Below, one piece after another: positions 46,731 to 59,832 of a DNA stretch of 64,000 bases (its first letter is position 1; each line of letters begins with the position of its first letter). The notes below the pieces were generated by a model. It was given only the letters and a program-made list of their open reading frames with translations, made no database searches and had not been told where the DNA came from. The translations under genes were made by a program, and so were the position numbers. Source of the DNA: Hyperoplus lanceolatus (Eukaryota > Chordata > Actinopteri > Uranoscopiformes > Ammodytidae); the NCBI GenBank assembly GCA_026929865.2, contig CM049404.1, forward strand, positions 6,378,501 through 6,442,500, in the 5' to 3' direction.

Positions 46731-47874
46731 CAGTTTTTTTCGATCGTTAAACCACAGTGGGCACAACTGTAGCTCAATGTGCAAAACTCTAACTACAGTC
46801 TGCACTACCAACAGTCACTGGAGCTGAACAGTTCACTTCACCTGCAAAATAGGCTCAGTGCAGCAAACACTATGAATTGTCCTCACTGAGATAACACACA
46901 CTGTCACTCAGAATATGCTCTGAGTACAAACACTAGCATCAAACCCCAATACACAAATTACAAACTTTTAATCTTTACAGTTTGAATAATTTGAGTTATT
47001 TCTCACAAATTACATAATATTTTCTTTGATGAAAGGGTGAAATTCTTTCACATGAAATTGTTTATTTTATAGCATACCAGTTTTTTTTAGGAAAACAAAA
47101 ATAAATGAAAATCAGAAGTTTTCTTCAATAGATACACATTTTGTATATTTTATTGAAAACATTTCCAAATGTAGTATTTATCTGTGTAAAAATTCTATAA
47201 TTGTAATACAGAAATCAATTCCTGTAATGTTGTCATTTACTGTAAGGATGCAACTCTAAGCTGTTTGTTTGCTGGAAACTCCGTATTACAGATGCAACTT
47301 AAGATTTTTGCAGATTGGGTTGCACTCTCAACCCTGCCTCTCTCAATGAGAGACCATGATTCACAAAAGGGTCTATCAGTGTAGCCCTTACTGTATTTCA
47401 TCAGACATTACAACTATGTCTTCCTCCACACATCCACACTCTCACTGCCACTCTTCTCCCTCCAACAACCTGTCTTCATTGGTCCATTTCCAAAAAAATA
47501 TTTTTTTTTAGCTTTCCCTTTATACTGTATATGTTCACTAACAAGTCTAAAACAAGACATCTTAGTGTTTCAGTTGAAATTGCAATCTGCAGTGTTTGAA
47601 ATGCACTAGGCACTCATTCTGTTTTGAATGTGTGGTTTACAGTTGTGGCAGTAGTGCGTTAGTGTTTGAAACAAAGGGCTGGAAATCCACAGTGTTGTGC
47701 AGGCTGTGGTTAAGCCATGAGATAGGTGTGTAGAGTTTTGAAAATTGTGTTTAATCAATGAAAAACGAGCTAGAGTTTGGTCCGAATGAACCGCTGCTGT
47801 GCATAGTGTAGTTAGAGTTGTGCACTTGTCGTTCCAGTTGTGCCCACTGTGGTTTAGCAATCGGAAAAAAACTG
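46731..47874. mobile_element. Pogo/Tigger-like non-autonomous element, second copy
   Basis: Same ends and TA target (46729-46730 and 47875-47876) as the element at 41387, in the same orientation and similar throughout. It has a single 63-bp unit at about 46866-46935. A 114-codon minus-strand frame at its right side is not conserved in the other copy. Confidence 0.8.
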
Positions 47875-47876
47875 TA

Positions 47877-48682
47877 ATGTATAAAAAAAAAAATATATTA
47901 CTAAATAAATATAAAAAACACCAATACATGTCAATTTTCAAGCACTTCACAGTTCATATCTCAATGAAACACATGTTCTCCTGATGATTATCACACATAT
48001 AATTATTGAACAAATGATGTCAGTTTAAACTAAACAGTAGTGCCCACAGTTGAGAGGACTGTGCCTAATCTGGAGTTCCTTTCTTTTCTTTTTCTTGTAT
48101 TTGTTCACAAAAGTAAGTATTTTCATGTTTTCTTCATCAGTTACACGTTGCTGTACGATACGGTACTTTGCAGTGACAAAATTGTACTAATTGAAGGTCT
48201 GTAGCAGCTTAATCTGTACAATAAAGGGAATATTTCAAACCACCATCTCAAGGGTTACTGTTCCTCCTTATATGCATGTGATGATCTATTAATTATCTAC
48301 TTCAATCATTAATTTTTCCGAATGAGTACGATTATTCACACACTCCGTTTTGAAAATGATACATTTCTTAAAGATAGCCACACGAGAAAGCTATGCCACT
48401 CTCACAATAAATCCAATTACAATGTACCTCAACTGATCAAGGATAACATTTCTCAAAAAGATTCATTTCTTGCTGCCTCATTGATTTCCCCCCCATGCAT
48501 TTATGCATTAATGTCATACAGTTGGTTTTCAGTAATTGGGTTGGAATAAGCATCGCTAAGTATTAATGTGTGTGTACATGTGAAATGGTCCAAACACGCA
48601 CATGCAAGAAGCATACTAATGAGAGCTCGACCCAACCTCCATCATGTTTTCCTCTGATAGCTAATCCCCATGTGCTAATGAG
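47877..48682. other. Unassigned AT-rich sequence
   Basis: No gene or repeat ends recognised. Confidence 0.4.
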
Positions 48683-48721
48683 CTGTGTGTGTGCGTGTGT
48701 GTGCGTGCGCGCGTTTGTGTG

Positions 48722-48753
<32 letters not shown>

Positions 48754-48812
48754 CGTGCGTGTGCGTGCGTGTGTGTGTGTGCGCGTGTGTGTGTGTGTGC
48801 GTGTGTGTGTTT
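48683..48812. repeat. TG/CG alternating purine-pyrimidine tract
   Basis: A TG array mixed with TGCG and GCGCGC steps, a classic Z-DNA-prone sequence of about 130 bp. Confidence 0.9.
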
Positions 48813-49179
48813 TTTTATGGTGGGGTGGGGGTGTCCCAGTGTGTCTATGCATGTTCACATATAGACACTTGCATGGTTGCATAGAATATGGGGAATTAGT
48901 GGAGAGGGGTTATGGGCGTAAAACTGCGTGGTTGAGAAGTGATCGAGTGATTGAGAAATAGACGAGAAGAACATGTCTGCAGTAGAAGTGGTGTGTAGGC
49001 TATATGAAAGCAGCCTACACAGCAAAACAAAGGGTGACTGACACGTTAACTCACACCCAGTAAGCGCGGCACCTTTGCACTGCGCCTCTTAGGGTTATAG
49101 TTGATGGTTTGACACCTTGTTATCCCTGGTGGCGGTAAGTCAGCACACTCTCAAATGATGCTGCTGCTGACCAGGCAAG

Positions 49180-49196
49180 GCACACACACACACACA

Positions 49197-49287
<91 letters not shown>
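49180..49287. repeat. (CA)n microsatellite
   Basis: About 50 CA units with one TCA interruption. Followed at 49370-49383 by a short C-run. Confidence 0.95.
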
Positions 49288-49293
<6 letters not shown>

Positions 49294-49383
49294 CACTCGC
49301 ATTCGAGGAACACCCCCAGATATATCCCACCCTCCCCCACATGCCTGGCCCCTAAAACGTTGACATCACCCCCCCCCCCCCCC

Positions 49384-50167
49384 TCTTCTTCTGCCCCCCT
49401 CCTTTGAACGCACTCTCTGAACCCACTAGTGGTGTGCTGCCTTCTCAAAGGCCCCTCACAATGTCTATGGATCAACCCTGGGGCCTTCTGGGGGGGCTTT
49501 GTGTTTGGTGTGTGAGTATTAGACAAAGGGAAACACAGAGGCCAACATGATGTAACATAAATAAAAAGAAAGATTTGTTACACAAGTGCTCTATGAATAC
49601 GATTTTTTTTCAATTAACATTGTTTTATGAATTTTATAAATGACATAAAATAATCAAAACAGAAACGTACAATCCAAAATTGCATCCCCATACCACACAA
49701 AAGCAGAAATGATTCAAAGACTGCCAATGGTCCGACTAAACATTACATTTTTTAAATAAAAATCCCTAAATTAAAAAGCAGAACCAAGTTTTTTTTTTTT
49801 TACTGATGATAATACACAACCCTTTCTGTGTTAAATAAATGCCTGTCAAACCTCCTCCCGCTCTGCAACTGTACAATGGTGTACACCTGTTAATTCCAGC
49901 TTGTCATAGGCATGATTAGTGTGTGCACTGACTCTGAGACAGGAGCCTGTTAAAAGTTTAAGTGGCAGGCCCTTCCTCATCATTCACCTAATATTAAACA
50001 TAATCTAATAATTCCTTCATTTATATTTCAAAAAAAAAACGGTAGTATTTGTACAACGCCAGCTGTCGTAAATCTGTTTTCTAGCGCGTGCTGGGCGTGC
50101 AAGTGGTTAGGGCGCAATATAGTGCATGTCCGTGTGTTGAAAGTGTGAGGGCACCGGGCTCTTTTTG
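49384..50167. other. Unassigned sequence
   Basis: No gene, RNA or mobile-element end recognised. Confidence 0.4.
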
Positions 50168-50274
50168 GCTCTGTGAGAGTGGTTAGTGACTCTGCATCAA
50201 CTAATGCCAGTCAGTGCCAAACACACCTGATTGCAATGAGTTGATGCTGTGTCACCTAACTACTCTCACGGAGC
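50168..50274. repeat. Imperfect inverted repeat (hairpin)
   Basis: Arms 50168-50202 and 50239-50274 are complementary over about 35 bases with a few mismatches. The left arm contains GTGAGAGTGGTTAGTGAC and ATCAACT. The 36-base loop contains CAGTCAGTGCC. The size and shape fit a pre-miRNA-like hairpin or a very small palindromic MITE. Confidence 0.75.
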
Positions 50275-51348
50275 TGAAAGATTCCGTGTCCTCACAGAAA
50301 GCGAATGAAACGAAGACGGCAGTTATTATGCATCACAATGAGGTGATGTGTTTATGTTGTTGAAAATAATGACTATTTCAGATGAATAATGGTAATCTGG
50401 TGATGGTGAAGCAAAGTAAACTTTCTGTTAGTACCAACCGCTCATTCATTTAGGAGTAAACACTGCAGTCTAGTTTCGCTCCCGTGAAATTGAGTACACC
50501 TCCTCCTCCCGCCCGTATATCGCTCTCCCTTTTAGCTTTTCTTCATTGCATTCTCTTTTTTCTTTAATTGTTCATCCCCGTCATCAGTCATTATGACGAC
50601 AAATAAGTCTCAAAGTAGGCTCCCGCTCCATTTCCTCACCTGGAGGGATAGGCTTCTCAAATCGCGTTGCTGCGCCACACTGAAATCTGCGACCAATATG
50701 AATATGTGACCATAGAGCCTGCCTGCGCAAACCGAAAATCGGACTGGGTGTGCGACCAGACCAAAAGCAGTGATAAAAACTATATAAAAACATCTTTCTT
50801 TGCACTGATGGTCTCGTTTGCTGTTAAAGGTAATTTATGATTATCAGAGGAAACATGAGGCTGTTTAAAAGATATTTAAATGTTACTCATAGCTGCTTTA
50901 ACTTAGAGCTGTTTTGACTTGGAACTTGGAGTGGTCTTGAACACAGCCTTGTGTAACAGTCACTGATTTTCCTTCCCTGATAGTGGAAAGACTAAAAGAG
51001 AGTTAACAAAAAAAGGAGGATGAATACGAACACAGACACAAATAAGAGTGTGTGTGTGTGGGGGGCAGGTTGGAGAAGTAAGCCAGTAACGACAGTGGTG
51101 AAGACGATATTTGATTTAAAAGCTACGTATACATCAAACACAATTAACAATATGTGAAGTTGATTTAGTCCTTTACATGATCTCCTATTGAGCAAATAGA
51201 TTCAATTCATGTCTATTAGCATATCCTTGATATTGTGTTTGTTCTAGCGTGTGGGGGGTTTGATAACATGTAATTGCTTGTCTACATGAGTATGAAACTG
51301 AGATAATCTTTCAAGTGAAGAGTTAATAGCCATGGAAACAGATGAGGT

Positions 51349-51388
<40 letters not shown>

Positions 51389-52284
51389 TTTTTAATGCAT
51401 ATGCATTAAACAATGGGCTCATGCAGCACTTACTGTATGTTAAGCCGCTGGAGGTTGTTGTTTTCTTTCAGTGCGTAAAATAAAAAATGATGTCTGAGTG
51501 TGAGGTGCGGGAATCTATTATTAACTTCCCGCATCCGGCTTTCTTGCCTCTGGCTAAGGAGGCTAAATTGTATGTATTTGTTGTTTGAACAGATGTTGTG
51601 TTTGAAATATCTCACAATGTACAAGAATCTGCCCAATATATACAGCAAATATGCATAATTATACAATTTTATATTAACAGTTCATTCCAACTCAACTCGA
51701 TTGGACAATAGGAATTCCATGAATGCTGATATACAGAACAATGTGTGTGTGTACAATGTTAGCATACCTACATGGTAATGTCCGTCAAACAAGATGGTGA
51801 CCATGGTTAACATTTCAACATAAGCATGTTTGCATTGTTGAATTTTTTACTGGATTAAATAGTTAGAAATTGCCAGGATTATACTTGAATAAATTTTAAC
51901 TGACTTTTGTAACCTCTTTTTGGGAGGGGTCAAATTAAAATAGATTGTTTGTGTTGTTGGGGCAAATGGCTGTCTGTCTGACTGCTGAAGGTAATTGTGG
52001 CCAACTTAAGAGTGGAACACATCCGGTTTCTAAAAATAGGAACTTAGAAATCAGCTGATCCATTATACTTATCTAATTAATGGTGTGGTCATGGTCATCT
52101 GATTTAAAAATACCATGTGGCCACACAAACACACACACACACACACACGTTGTGTTTTCATCACTTCCGAGGACATTCCATAGACTTTCATTGATTTCCT
52201 TGAGACTTGCCCCAACCATAACCACTATTTGCCTAACCCTTACCCTAAAGCTAAAGCTAAGTCTACCTTCCTGTTAATGATAAT
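50275..52284. other. Unassigned intergenic sequence
   Basis: A TG tract at about 51352-51385. A 73-codon minus-strand frame (50584-50805) lacks recognisable features. Nothing else seen. Confidence 0.4.
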
Positions 52285-52499
52285 AATGGATTGGATTTAT
52301 ATAGCGCTTTTCAAGGCACTCAAAGACGCTTTACAGGGTTCCAGGTTCCATTCATTCACACACAGTCATACCCAGCAGCAAACCCGGGTTCGATTCCCAT
52401 CCGCGGTCGTTCTCTGCATGTCACTCCCCTCTTTGCCCCATTTCACCTATGTCTCTCTGCACTATCAATAAAAATGCCCAAAAAATATCTTAAAAAAAG
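52285..52499 (+). mobile_element. Chimeric SINE: inverted tail joined to a tRNA-derived SINE body
   Basis: The right part has the B box GGGTTCGATTCCC (52386-52398), then GTTCTCTGCATGTCACTCC and an A-rich end, matching the SINE at 20868-21386. Where the A box should be, it has TATATAGCGCTTTTCAAGGC, which is the reverse complement of a SINE 3' tail. The Pol III promoter is therefore incomplete. Confidence 0.7.
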
Positions 52500-53590
52500 C
52501 AAGTCTTCACAATGTAATTATTTATGTTTTGGGACTTCCATTTTATTTCCCTAAAAGGAAGGTACAGTACATGCCCACAATATCACTGTGTGAAGAGAAA
52601 AATGTCCCCACAACATGAGTTATACCAGCCCACACACACACACACACACAGATACACACTATCTAACACATCTGTAATCATCTGACATAAATGAAGCCGG
52701 AATGTCTCACATGATCTTATCAAAGCTGACAGGATTCACGAGTCTCCTACATTGGTCTTCTTCATTCTTAACATTCCTCTGTTTAACAGTGTCCTTGTGG
52801 CCCGGGCTGTGGGCTCTACACCGCTAGTGGCATCACACAGGGCTCTGGTTACTCTCTCCCTCCCAGAAGTACTGACAGATCTTTGAGCATGACCTATAGA
52901 GGGTGAGCGAGAGACCGTGCACTGAAACAGAGAGAGAGAGTGAGAGTGTCCAGCAGGCCTTTTTTTAGTTGAGGGGGTCAGCTTGACACCGATGTCATCC
53001 GTGACCATTTGGCATGAGATAAATCCTGACAGGTCCCTGGGCCTCTGTTGGCTACTTCGCCATATATGGACGTCCACCATTCATATTACAGCTGGGTTAT
53101 TATTAGTGTAAGGCTGCATTATACAGTTGGGCTTTTTTCTAGTGCGGGAAAGGCATATTGGACGTATTCACATCACTGCTGCTGTGTATTTTGAAGACAC
53201 AGGGCCAAAATAAACATAAAATTTAAAAAATGCATAATGATTTTGCTATTGCTTGATGTGTGGTGTCCTGGGTCACATTATTTTACTCTTTTAAGTGATT
53301 TTACCGGCTAGATCAAGACAATGGAAAACTTTTTTTTCAAACAGTTTACATAAAATCCAACAGTTAAATCAAAAAAAATTAAAGGGGACCAACCATGTAT
53401 TTTTCTAATCCATCACCCCACCTGCCCCCTGCTTCAATGCCTTGCACTATTGTGATCAATGACCTTCAGCAATGTTATTTCATCAGAAGGCCTGGCACCA
53501 TCATCCTTCAAATTTATTTTTTCTAAATGGCAATTATGAAATATAAGGTCATGATGCCCCTCTCATCCCATTTCAGTCGGGATATTCCCA
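52500..53590. other. Unassigned sequence
   Basis: A short CA run near 52631-52650 and a GA run near 52929-52940. No gene found; the 114-codon minus-strand frame (52736-53080) has no recognisable features. Confidence 0.35.
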
Positions 53591-53826
53591 CACACTCATG
53601 CACACATACACACCCACGTACGCACATGCACAAACACACACACGCACACACACCCACGCACACACACACACATATGCACACACACACGCAAACCCTCATG
53701 CACACAAAACATTTGGATTAGAAATACTTTGCTCTGAGCCTCTCGATCCACTGGGGGCTCCCTAAGGCCAGCTTTGGTGCTGTCACACACAAACATAAAC
53801 ACACACACACACACACACATACATAG

Positions 53827-53889
<63 letters not shown>
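53591..53889. repeat. CA-rich tracts
   Basis: An imperfect CA/CGCA tract (53591-53690), then after unique sequence a purer CA array (53797-53889). Confidence 0.9.
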
Positions 53890-53893
<4 letters not shown>

Positions 53894-54233
53894 GTAGTGA
53901 AACCTAAACCTAATTGTCTGCAATCGACAGCTGCACCACCCAAGTGTGGTTCCTCTTACCCTGTCAAAGCATCATCCTCAACAGACACTTCCCTATTATT
54001 AACACACTGGTGGGAATCTCACGATATGGCACATGAACACACCTCATACATCCTCCTCTCTGCAAAAGTAAATAGTTAGTTTTCAATCTAAAACAACAAA
54101 GAGAAGCTCGGTGATGCCCCAAACCCACCGCAACATATCTGGTGTACAGCACATTCAAACCTGTTGTGAATAATTCAATAGTGGTGTGTAACTGACAACC
54201 GGACGTGAAGTGAACAGCAAAAATGAGGGATTC

Positions 54234-54235
<2 letters not shown>

Positions 54236-54322
<87 letters not shown>
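54236..54322. repeat. (TG)n microsatellite
   Basis: About 43 perfect TG units. A shorter TG tract follows at about 54478-54506. Confidence 0.95.
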
Positions 54323-54325
<3 letters not shown>

Positions 54326-54637
54326 TGTGTGTTCCCCCTCACATGGTTTGCTGCCTCTCTGCAGTGAGCCTCACCCATCCAACAGCCAATCAGATGAGAG
54401 GCGCATGAGGAGAGGAGGAGAACCATGGGGGAAGCCATGTTATAGGGACCATGCATGCCCGCAGTGATGGGCGTAGGTGTGTGTATGTGTGTGTGTGTGT
54501 GTGTGTTTGCATACGTGCATGTGTGTGTATGTTCAAGATGCTTCTGTAAATATAACTGTTTTACATGCCGTAAATGTTTGTAATACATGATTTTGTTTAT
54601 TTATGACATATCAGATTCTTCACAACTAATGGTGACC

Positions 54638-54657
54638 TGTGTGTGTGTGTTTATGTG

Positions 54658-54689
<32 letters not shown>

Positions 54690-54708
54690 TGTGTGTGTCT
54701 GTGTGTGC
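54638..54708. repeat. (TG)n with (GCGT)n core
   Basis: Eight consecutive GCGT units (about 54660-54690) between TG runs, an alternating purine-pyrimidine tract. Confidence 0.9.
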
Positions 54709-54910
54709 AAGACTGAGTAAGGGCAGTACAAAATGCACTGATGAGCAGAAAGTGAAGTGTGTACATAAACTGGTCACCTCTACTGCTGCTGCATGATAAT
54801 GTGATTCAGGATCACATTTAAAATCCCTATGGAATATTTGAAGGACACTCTATCAATGACACTACACAGACTGGGAAAGATTATGGATTAAGGGTTGATA
54901 GTTTCTCAAT

Positions 54911-55230
54911 TTAAAGGTGGAGTCTGAAATTCTGGAGAATGCTTATTGTCAAAGTCACGTTTTGTCAAAAATCTGTGAATATCTCCTCACGATCTGTCCG
55001 TAGTGTGTGAAAAAGATCTGGTGTTACTCAGCCTAGGCACTATAAACGGGCATGTGACTAGCTATGGTGGGTCCTTTCGTTTACATGCTGTTTATTAACA
55101 TGCACGTTTTACAGAGCCTACCCTGTGTATTAACACCAGATTTGTACTTTTGACAGGTAGCAGATTGTGTCACTAACTTTGACAAAAAAAATATTTTGAC
55201 AACAAGCATTTTCAAGATTAGCCAATTGCT
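54911..55230. mobile_element. Relative of the 40-kb TTAA MITE, right end eroded
   Basis: Left end TTAAAGGTGGAGTCTG with TTAA at 54911-54914. Interior CAGCCTAGGCACTATAAACGG and the inverted TTTTACAGAGCC. Inverted arms GAATGCTTATTGTCAAAG and the complement of GAAAATGCTTGTTGTC are visible, but the terminal TTAA at right is lost. Confidence 0.6.
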
Positions 55231-56357
55231 GCTAAGTCATTTCACTATAAAGCATATAATATTTGAACATCATGGTGTGTGGCTATAAGAATTGGGTTTT
55301 TTTCATTGTCATGGCTAGAGCCTATCATGCCACTTTGCACTGCTAATGCCAAAGAATCCTGGTCGGGTCGATTTCAATTTCTTCATTTCAGGGACAAGAC
55401 ATATTAAAAAAAAACAGATAAATACATACATGTACATATTCAAAGGATAATTTCCATCCGTATTCCCTTGGCAGGTTGATATAAAGAAACGTATATATTA
55501 TTGGCTAAGCGTAAGAGTAAGTCAAAGATAATAGAAAAAACAATGTCCAGAACACAATACTACAGCCCTGTCCCTTTGTTTATGTTAGCCTCTATCTCTG
55601 TCCCCGTCCTTAACCTTACAGCTTTCCTCCCCAATCTGTTCTGTAGTATTTCAACATGAAGGGCCCATAAACAAAGCAAAGCGGCCTGAATTTGAGGTCA
55701 ACTCTCCCCCTTCTGGCTGGACACCGGTGACTCCTGTTACGTTTCAGGTCAAAGGTCTATCAGATTGAAGTCATTCAAAGAAACGGGGGGTAAATCTTTG
55801 CCCCCCCCCCCCCTTTTCAATTTCTGTGTGGCCATGGGAGTATAACTTTTGCCACCCATGGAATTGGTAATAGTTCAATGCGTTGTTCATTTGGCCAGCA
55901 ACCCCATGCACCGTGCACGCATTAGGATGTCTAACTGACATAGGATAGATCAAAAATCCCCAAACTTAAAAAAAAATCGTGTACTCACTTGTTTCAAAGT
56001 TGTGTACAAAGCTGGTGTTGTTAATGTGATGATCCCTCACTACAACCCTGATTTAATTTCGGCAGCATCTCACATTTCATTCCAGGTCCACACTTTTTTT
56101 AAATCAATCAGAGCACCAATTTACCAGGTGATGGCAAAATTCCCACAGGAAAGCACTACAACGCCATGCCACGCAAAATGATGAATGAAGTCCTTTTAAG
56201 GACTGACATAGAAAACAACAATGACACTTCTATTAAGGTATCAAGTCTTTTAGTTTTAAAATAGAAGCCTTGAAGACATTGTCAGGTTGCCAGCCCTGTG
56301 GGGAAATCTGGAGATAATCAGTGAATTCCAGGACCTGCTCAGCTCTGCCTCCTGAGA

Positions 56358-56359
<2 letters not shown>
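55231..56359. other. Unassigned, partly low-repeat sequence
   Basis: A C-run at about 55801-55813. The stretch at 55600-55740 looks non-repetitive and could be conserved non-coding DNA. No gene found. Confidence 0.3.
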
Positions 56360-56442
<83 letters not shown>

Positions 56443-56448
56443 TGTGTG
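56360..56448. repeat. (GT)n microsatellite
   Basis: About 40 GT units with one GGGT interruption. Confidence 0.95.
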
Positions 56449-56587
56449 CAATTGAATCCCCTATTATTTCCCTCAAAGCCCAATTAAGTAAATTACTTAG
56501 GCTAAGTGAGGAGAGATGGGCATGACCATAGGCAGTTTAAGGAGCAAGGGGTTAAGGTTCAAGGATCAAACTGGTCTGACCTGTACG

Positions 56588-56613
56588 GCTGCTGCTGCTG
56601 CTGCTGCTGCTGT
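56588..56613. repeat. Short (CTG)n trinucleotide run
   Basis: Eight CTG units in otherwise unique sequence. A frame through it reads poly-Cys and is not convincing. Confidence 0.9.
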
Positions 56614-57249
56614 TTCCAGGATGCTTCTCCCTCCCTCTACACTCCACTCATAGCCCGCAGAGTGGAGAACTGTATTGAAAAAATACAAATCTGCATCCTC
56701 CACACATGCATCCTTTACACATGTGTTGATCCTTCACACAACAGTTGAACCTGTTTTTTTTTTTCAAAGGCCAATCTAAAACACTCATTTCCACCTGATC
56801 AAAGGTTTCAATTGAATCACCTGGAGAAGAACCTGACTAGTATATAGTTATGAGAAAAATATGCGATTCTTCTCAAAATGCAAGAAGCACAAAATGGCTC
56901 CAATGTATTAGTTATCATAGAGGAAAGGGCATTTAAATGACATGTGGACAGAAGGAGGTGGTGATCCAACAGCAAACAGTGGTCCATCTCCACAGTATAC
57001 CAGTATGTAACTGTTGACGAGCACTTCTACTATAACAAAAAAATACAGTGCAAACCCCGTGGATCTTAACAAAAAAGAGCATCATCTAAAACTCTCCGCA
57101 GCTCGTTGTGATGTCGTTAGTTACACTGAGATCTTCTCATAATAAAATAAGAGAGGATTATCAATAGAACCCCAGGTGGACTTTTCTTGTTCCGTTATTT
57201 AAGTTATTTTGTCAAGAGAATGAGAATGAAGCCAAAACGAGAAACGTAA

Positions 57250-57790
57250 AAGGACATAAATAATAATGTCAACATTAAATGGAATGGCATTGTTGCACTT
57301 TGGTTTATGGTTAAGATATGGATCGGTTTTGACAACTGACACACTTTTTAATCAAGTTGTGTGGTCACAGGTAATACAAAGTGAAAATTGTGCACAGGTC
57401 TATAATGGGACAACCATGCTGTGTGTCACGTGGCCAATCATTGACCCAGACCTCCTCTCCCCTATCAGTTGTCCTCACTATAAATATAATAGGGCCAGTT
57501 CCATTAAGAATGGATTGCACGCGCTTATAGCTCCATGATTCCATAATTTCCATGCGGGGAAATAGCACCCTCAATCTGCCCCTTTTCAGCACCGTATCCA
57601 CAGAATAATTTGCACTTATTATACACTTTACACACTGTGCCTCATTAAGACCATTGGCCACAATTAATGGTGATGAATGTTCCATAAACTGCTTCACAAT
57701 CCACACAGCTGTTACGCACAGATCACAGCCTGAAACTGTGAAATTATTTGGAATAAACCAGCCCTTACTGATTAATCCTTAGCTAGCTCC
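57250..57790. other. Candidate conserved non-coding element
   Basis: Non-repetitive, AT-rich sequence with homeodomain-type cores (CAATTAATGG, CTGATTAATCC, CATTAAG) and no repeat ends. Overlapping short frames on both strands argue against coding. The call is an impression from composition only. Confidence 0.25.
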
Positions 57791-58937
57791 ATAGGAACGT
57801 TTTCTTTTTATCTTATATATACAGTATATTAAGTACAAGACCCACTTCCTCCTGTAGATTTACCCCATAATAAAAAACATATTCAATATGATTTAAAGCT
57901 CACAAGCTTTGAAAAGAGAGTGAGAGAGAAAGAGAGAGAAGGAAATAGACATTAAGAGAAAGAGAAAGAGAGAGAAGGAAATAGCAATGTTTTAATGCAA
58001 AACTCTCAGCAGCAGTAAGCGATATAGTCTTTGGGAATAAGTTGGTATTTGCAACAAGGCTTATTTACATGCGTGCATATCCCCCCTTTGCGCGTGCTCT
58101 GTGAATGGGACGCTATTTTTTTGCTCTCATGTGCACAGGTTGAGTGGCCACAATAGCAGCGCAATCCTTTAGTGTGTTTGTCTCAAATGGTGATACTTTC
58201 TGCAGTTGCACTGACAATAGCATTGGCTATACCTTTGTTTGTGAGAAATTGTAAAATATGACATATCTACTTTTTGCAACTGGTCTGACAACCTGACATA
58301 TCTTAATTGAAGACAAACTTTTACTGGACCCATAGAGCTGGTTTTTGATCTGTAATTTAAGTGTCAGTAACATCACTTAGGGGGAATGCTTGACTGTTTT
58401 GGGTTGACTGGAAGTAGGTTACGAGTCCTTGCTGCCCCCCTAGGCCTACTCCATCCACACCCTGATTCCTTGCCTCTCTGCCCTCTATGAATGCCTGGGA
58501 ACTGGGTGAAGGGATATAAAGTAGCAGTGAGCATGCCAGGGTAGGGTGGGGTGGAGTGTTGCTAGGCAGGAGCCAGCACATCTCTGGTGACAAACTCAGT
58601 GACCCTGCCGCCTGAACGGATGTACTGTGGCTGGCAGACAGCGATGTCAGCTTGTAATAATGTATTAATGGTGCATTTAAAAAGTGTTGGGGGTAGGAGA
58701 TGGCAGGGGAGATATTACTCAGCAAGTAAGTGTATCCTCATTCAAAACAAGTGTTGATATAAAGTGTACTGTTGATATGAACACATGGTATTAACTCTGT
58801 AATCCATAATCTTTCTCAACACTATTCTGAAGGTTACTAAGAATTGATTTGTTCAAATGTTGTTAGTTGTCTGATTTATAGACATTTTGTTTTTCGAAAC
58901 ATGCTGAGAATGCATTTTTTAAGAACTGAACATAGTA

Positions 58938-59830
58938 GGGGAGAGCGGGGTTATATGTCACACGGGTTGGTTGTCACAATTGTTATATCTTGGAACCAGA
59001 AGGCGCTGTCTGTGAAATTTTGGTATGTAAATATCCAGAATTGGGATCAGAGGTCACCTACACAGTCGTCCTTGGAGTTAGACTACTGAATTTGAGGTGA
59101 GAGGACTGTTCGTGTTTTTCATGTCAAATTGAAAATATTTAGCTCCTCAGTATTTTTCTTCTAGGCTTTTACACAATGGGGTTTATAACAAAACACTTGT
59201 TATCCTAAAAAAGTGTGAAGGGTAAACTATAGTTTAGATTGTGGTTGGCAAGCTAATTAGTTGTAACATGGTTGTTGGCCTTGATGCTAGCAAGAAATTC
59301 AAGTTGGGGTTGGTCGTCACATTTTTTGGGGGCTTGGTTGTCACATGTTATCCAAAAGCTGCAGCCAGAAAAGGAACCCAATAACGAAATAAATTGTCAA
59401 GCTGTATCCTCACTGACACCCCAGAGAAGGAAAGAATAGAGCAGGAAAAGGCAGCTAGCATGCAAAAGAAAAAAGTTCAACAAAATCAAAACAACCCATT
59501 GCATCCCAAACTAGACTAGCTGCCAAGTTATGTAGGCCTATTTGTCAACTTGACAATGCAATAAAACTTTCAAATTTAGTTCTGCTTTCTTGCCTTCTTT
59601 TTAAGATTATTCCCATTAAGATAAAATTGTGACAAACAACCCCATAGTGTGTGTCAACCGACCCCTTGATGGGGTTTCTTTATTACAATAAGGTAGAAAA
59701 AGTGAGGGGTACACATTTCAAGCCAACACCTTAAGCTTCAATTTAATGTAGGAATTACTATTGAAATATGTTTAGGTGATGAGCAATTCTCACTCGAGTA
59801 AAAAGTGTGCCTACTATCCCCGGTCTCCCC
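58938..59830. mobile_element. TA-flanked DNA element with repeated internal motif, copy 2
   Basis: Ends GGGGAGAGCGGGG and the reverse complement of GGGGAGACCGGGG, with TA on both sides (58936-58937 and 59831-59832). It runs opposite to 26949-27894 and is similar along its length, including the GGTTGGTTGTCAC motif, the reverse complement of the GTGACAACCAACC repeat. No coding frame. Confidence 0.85.
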
Positions 59831-59832
59831 TA

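Noticed and set aside
57365-57706. 113-residue minus-strand frame
   Set aside because: Overlaps another frame on the opposite strand, has no known motif, and the region looks non-coding.
58357-58725. 122-residue minus-strand frame
   Set aside because: No motif, signal or splice support; compositionally ordinary.
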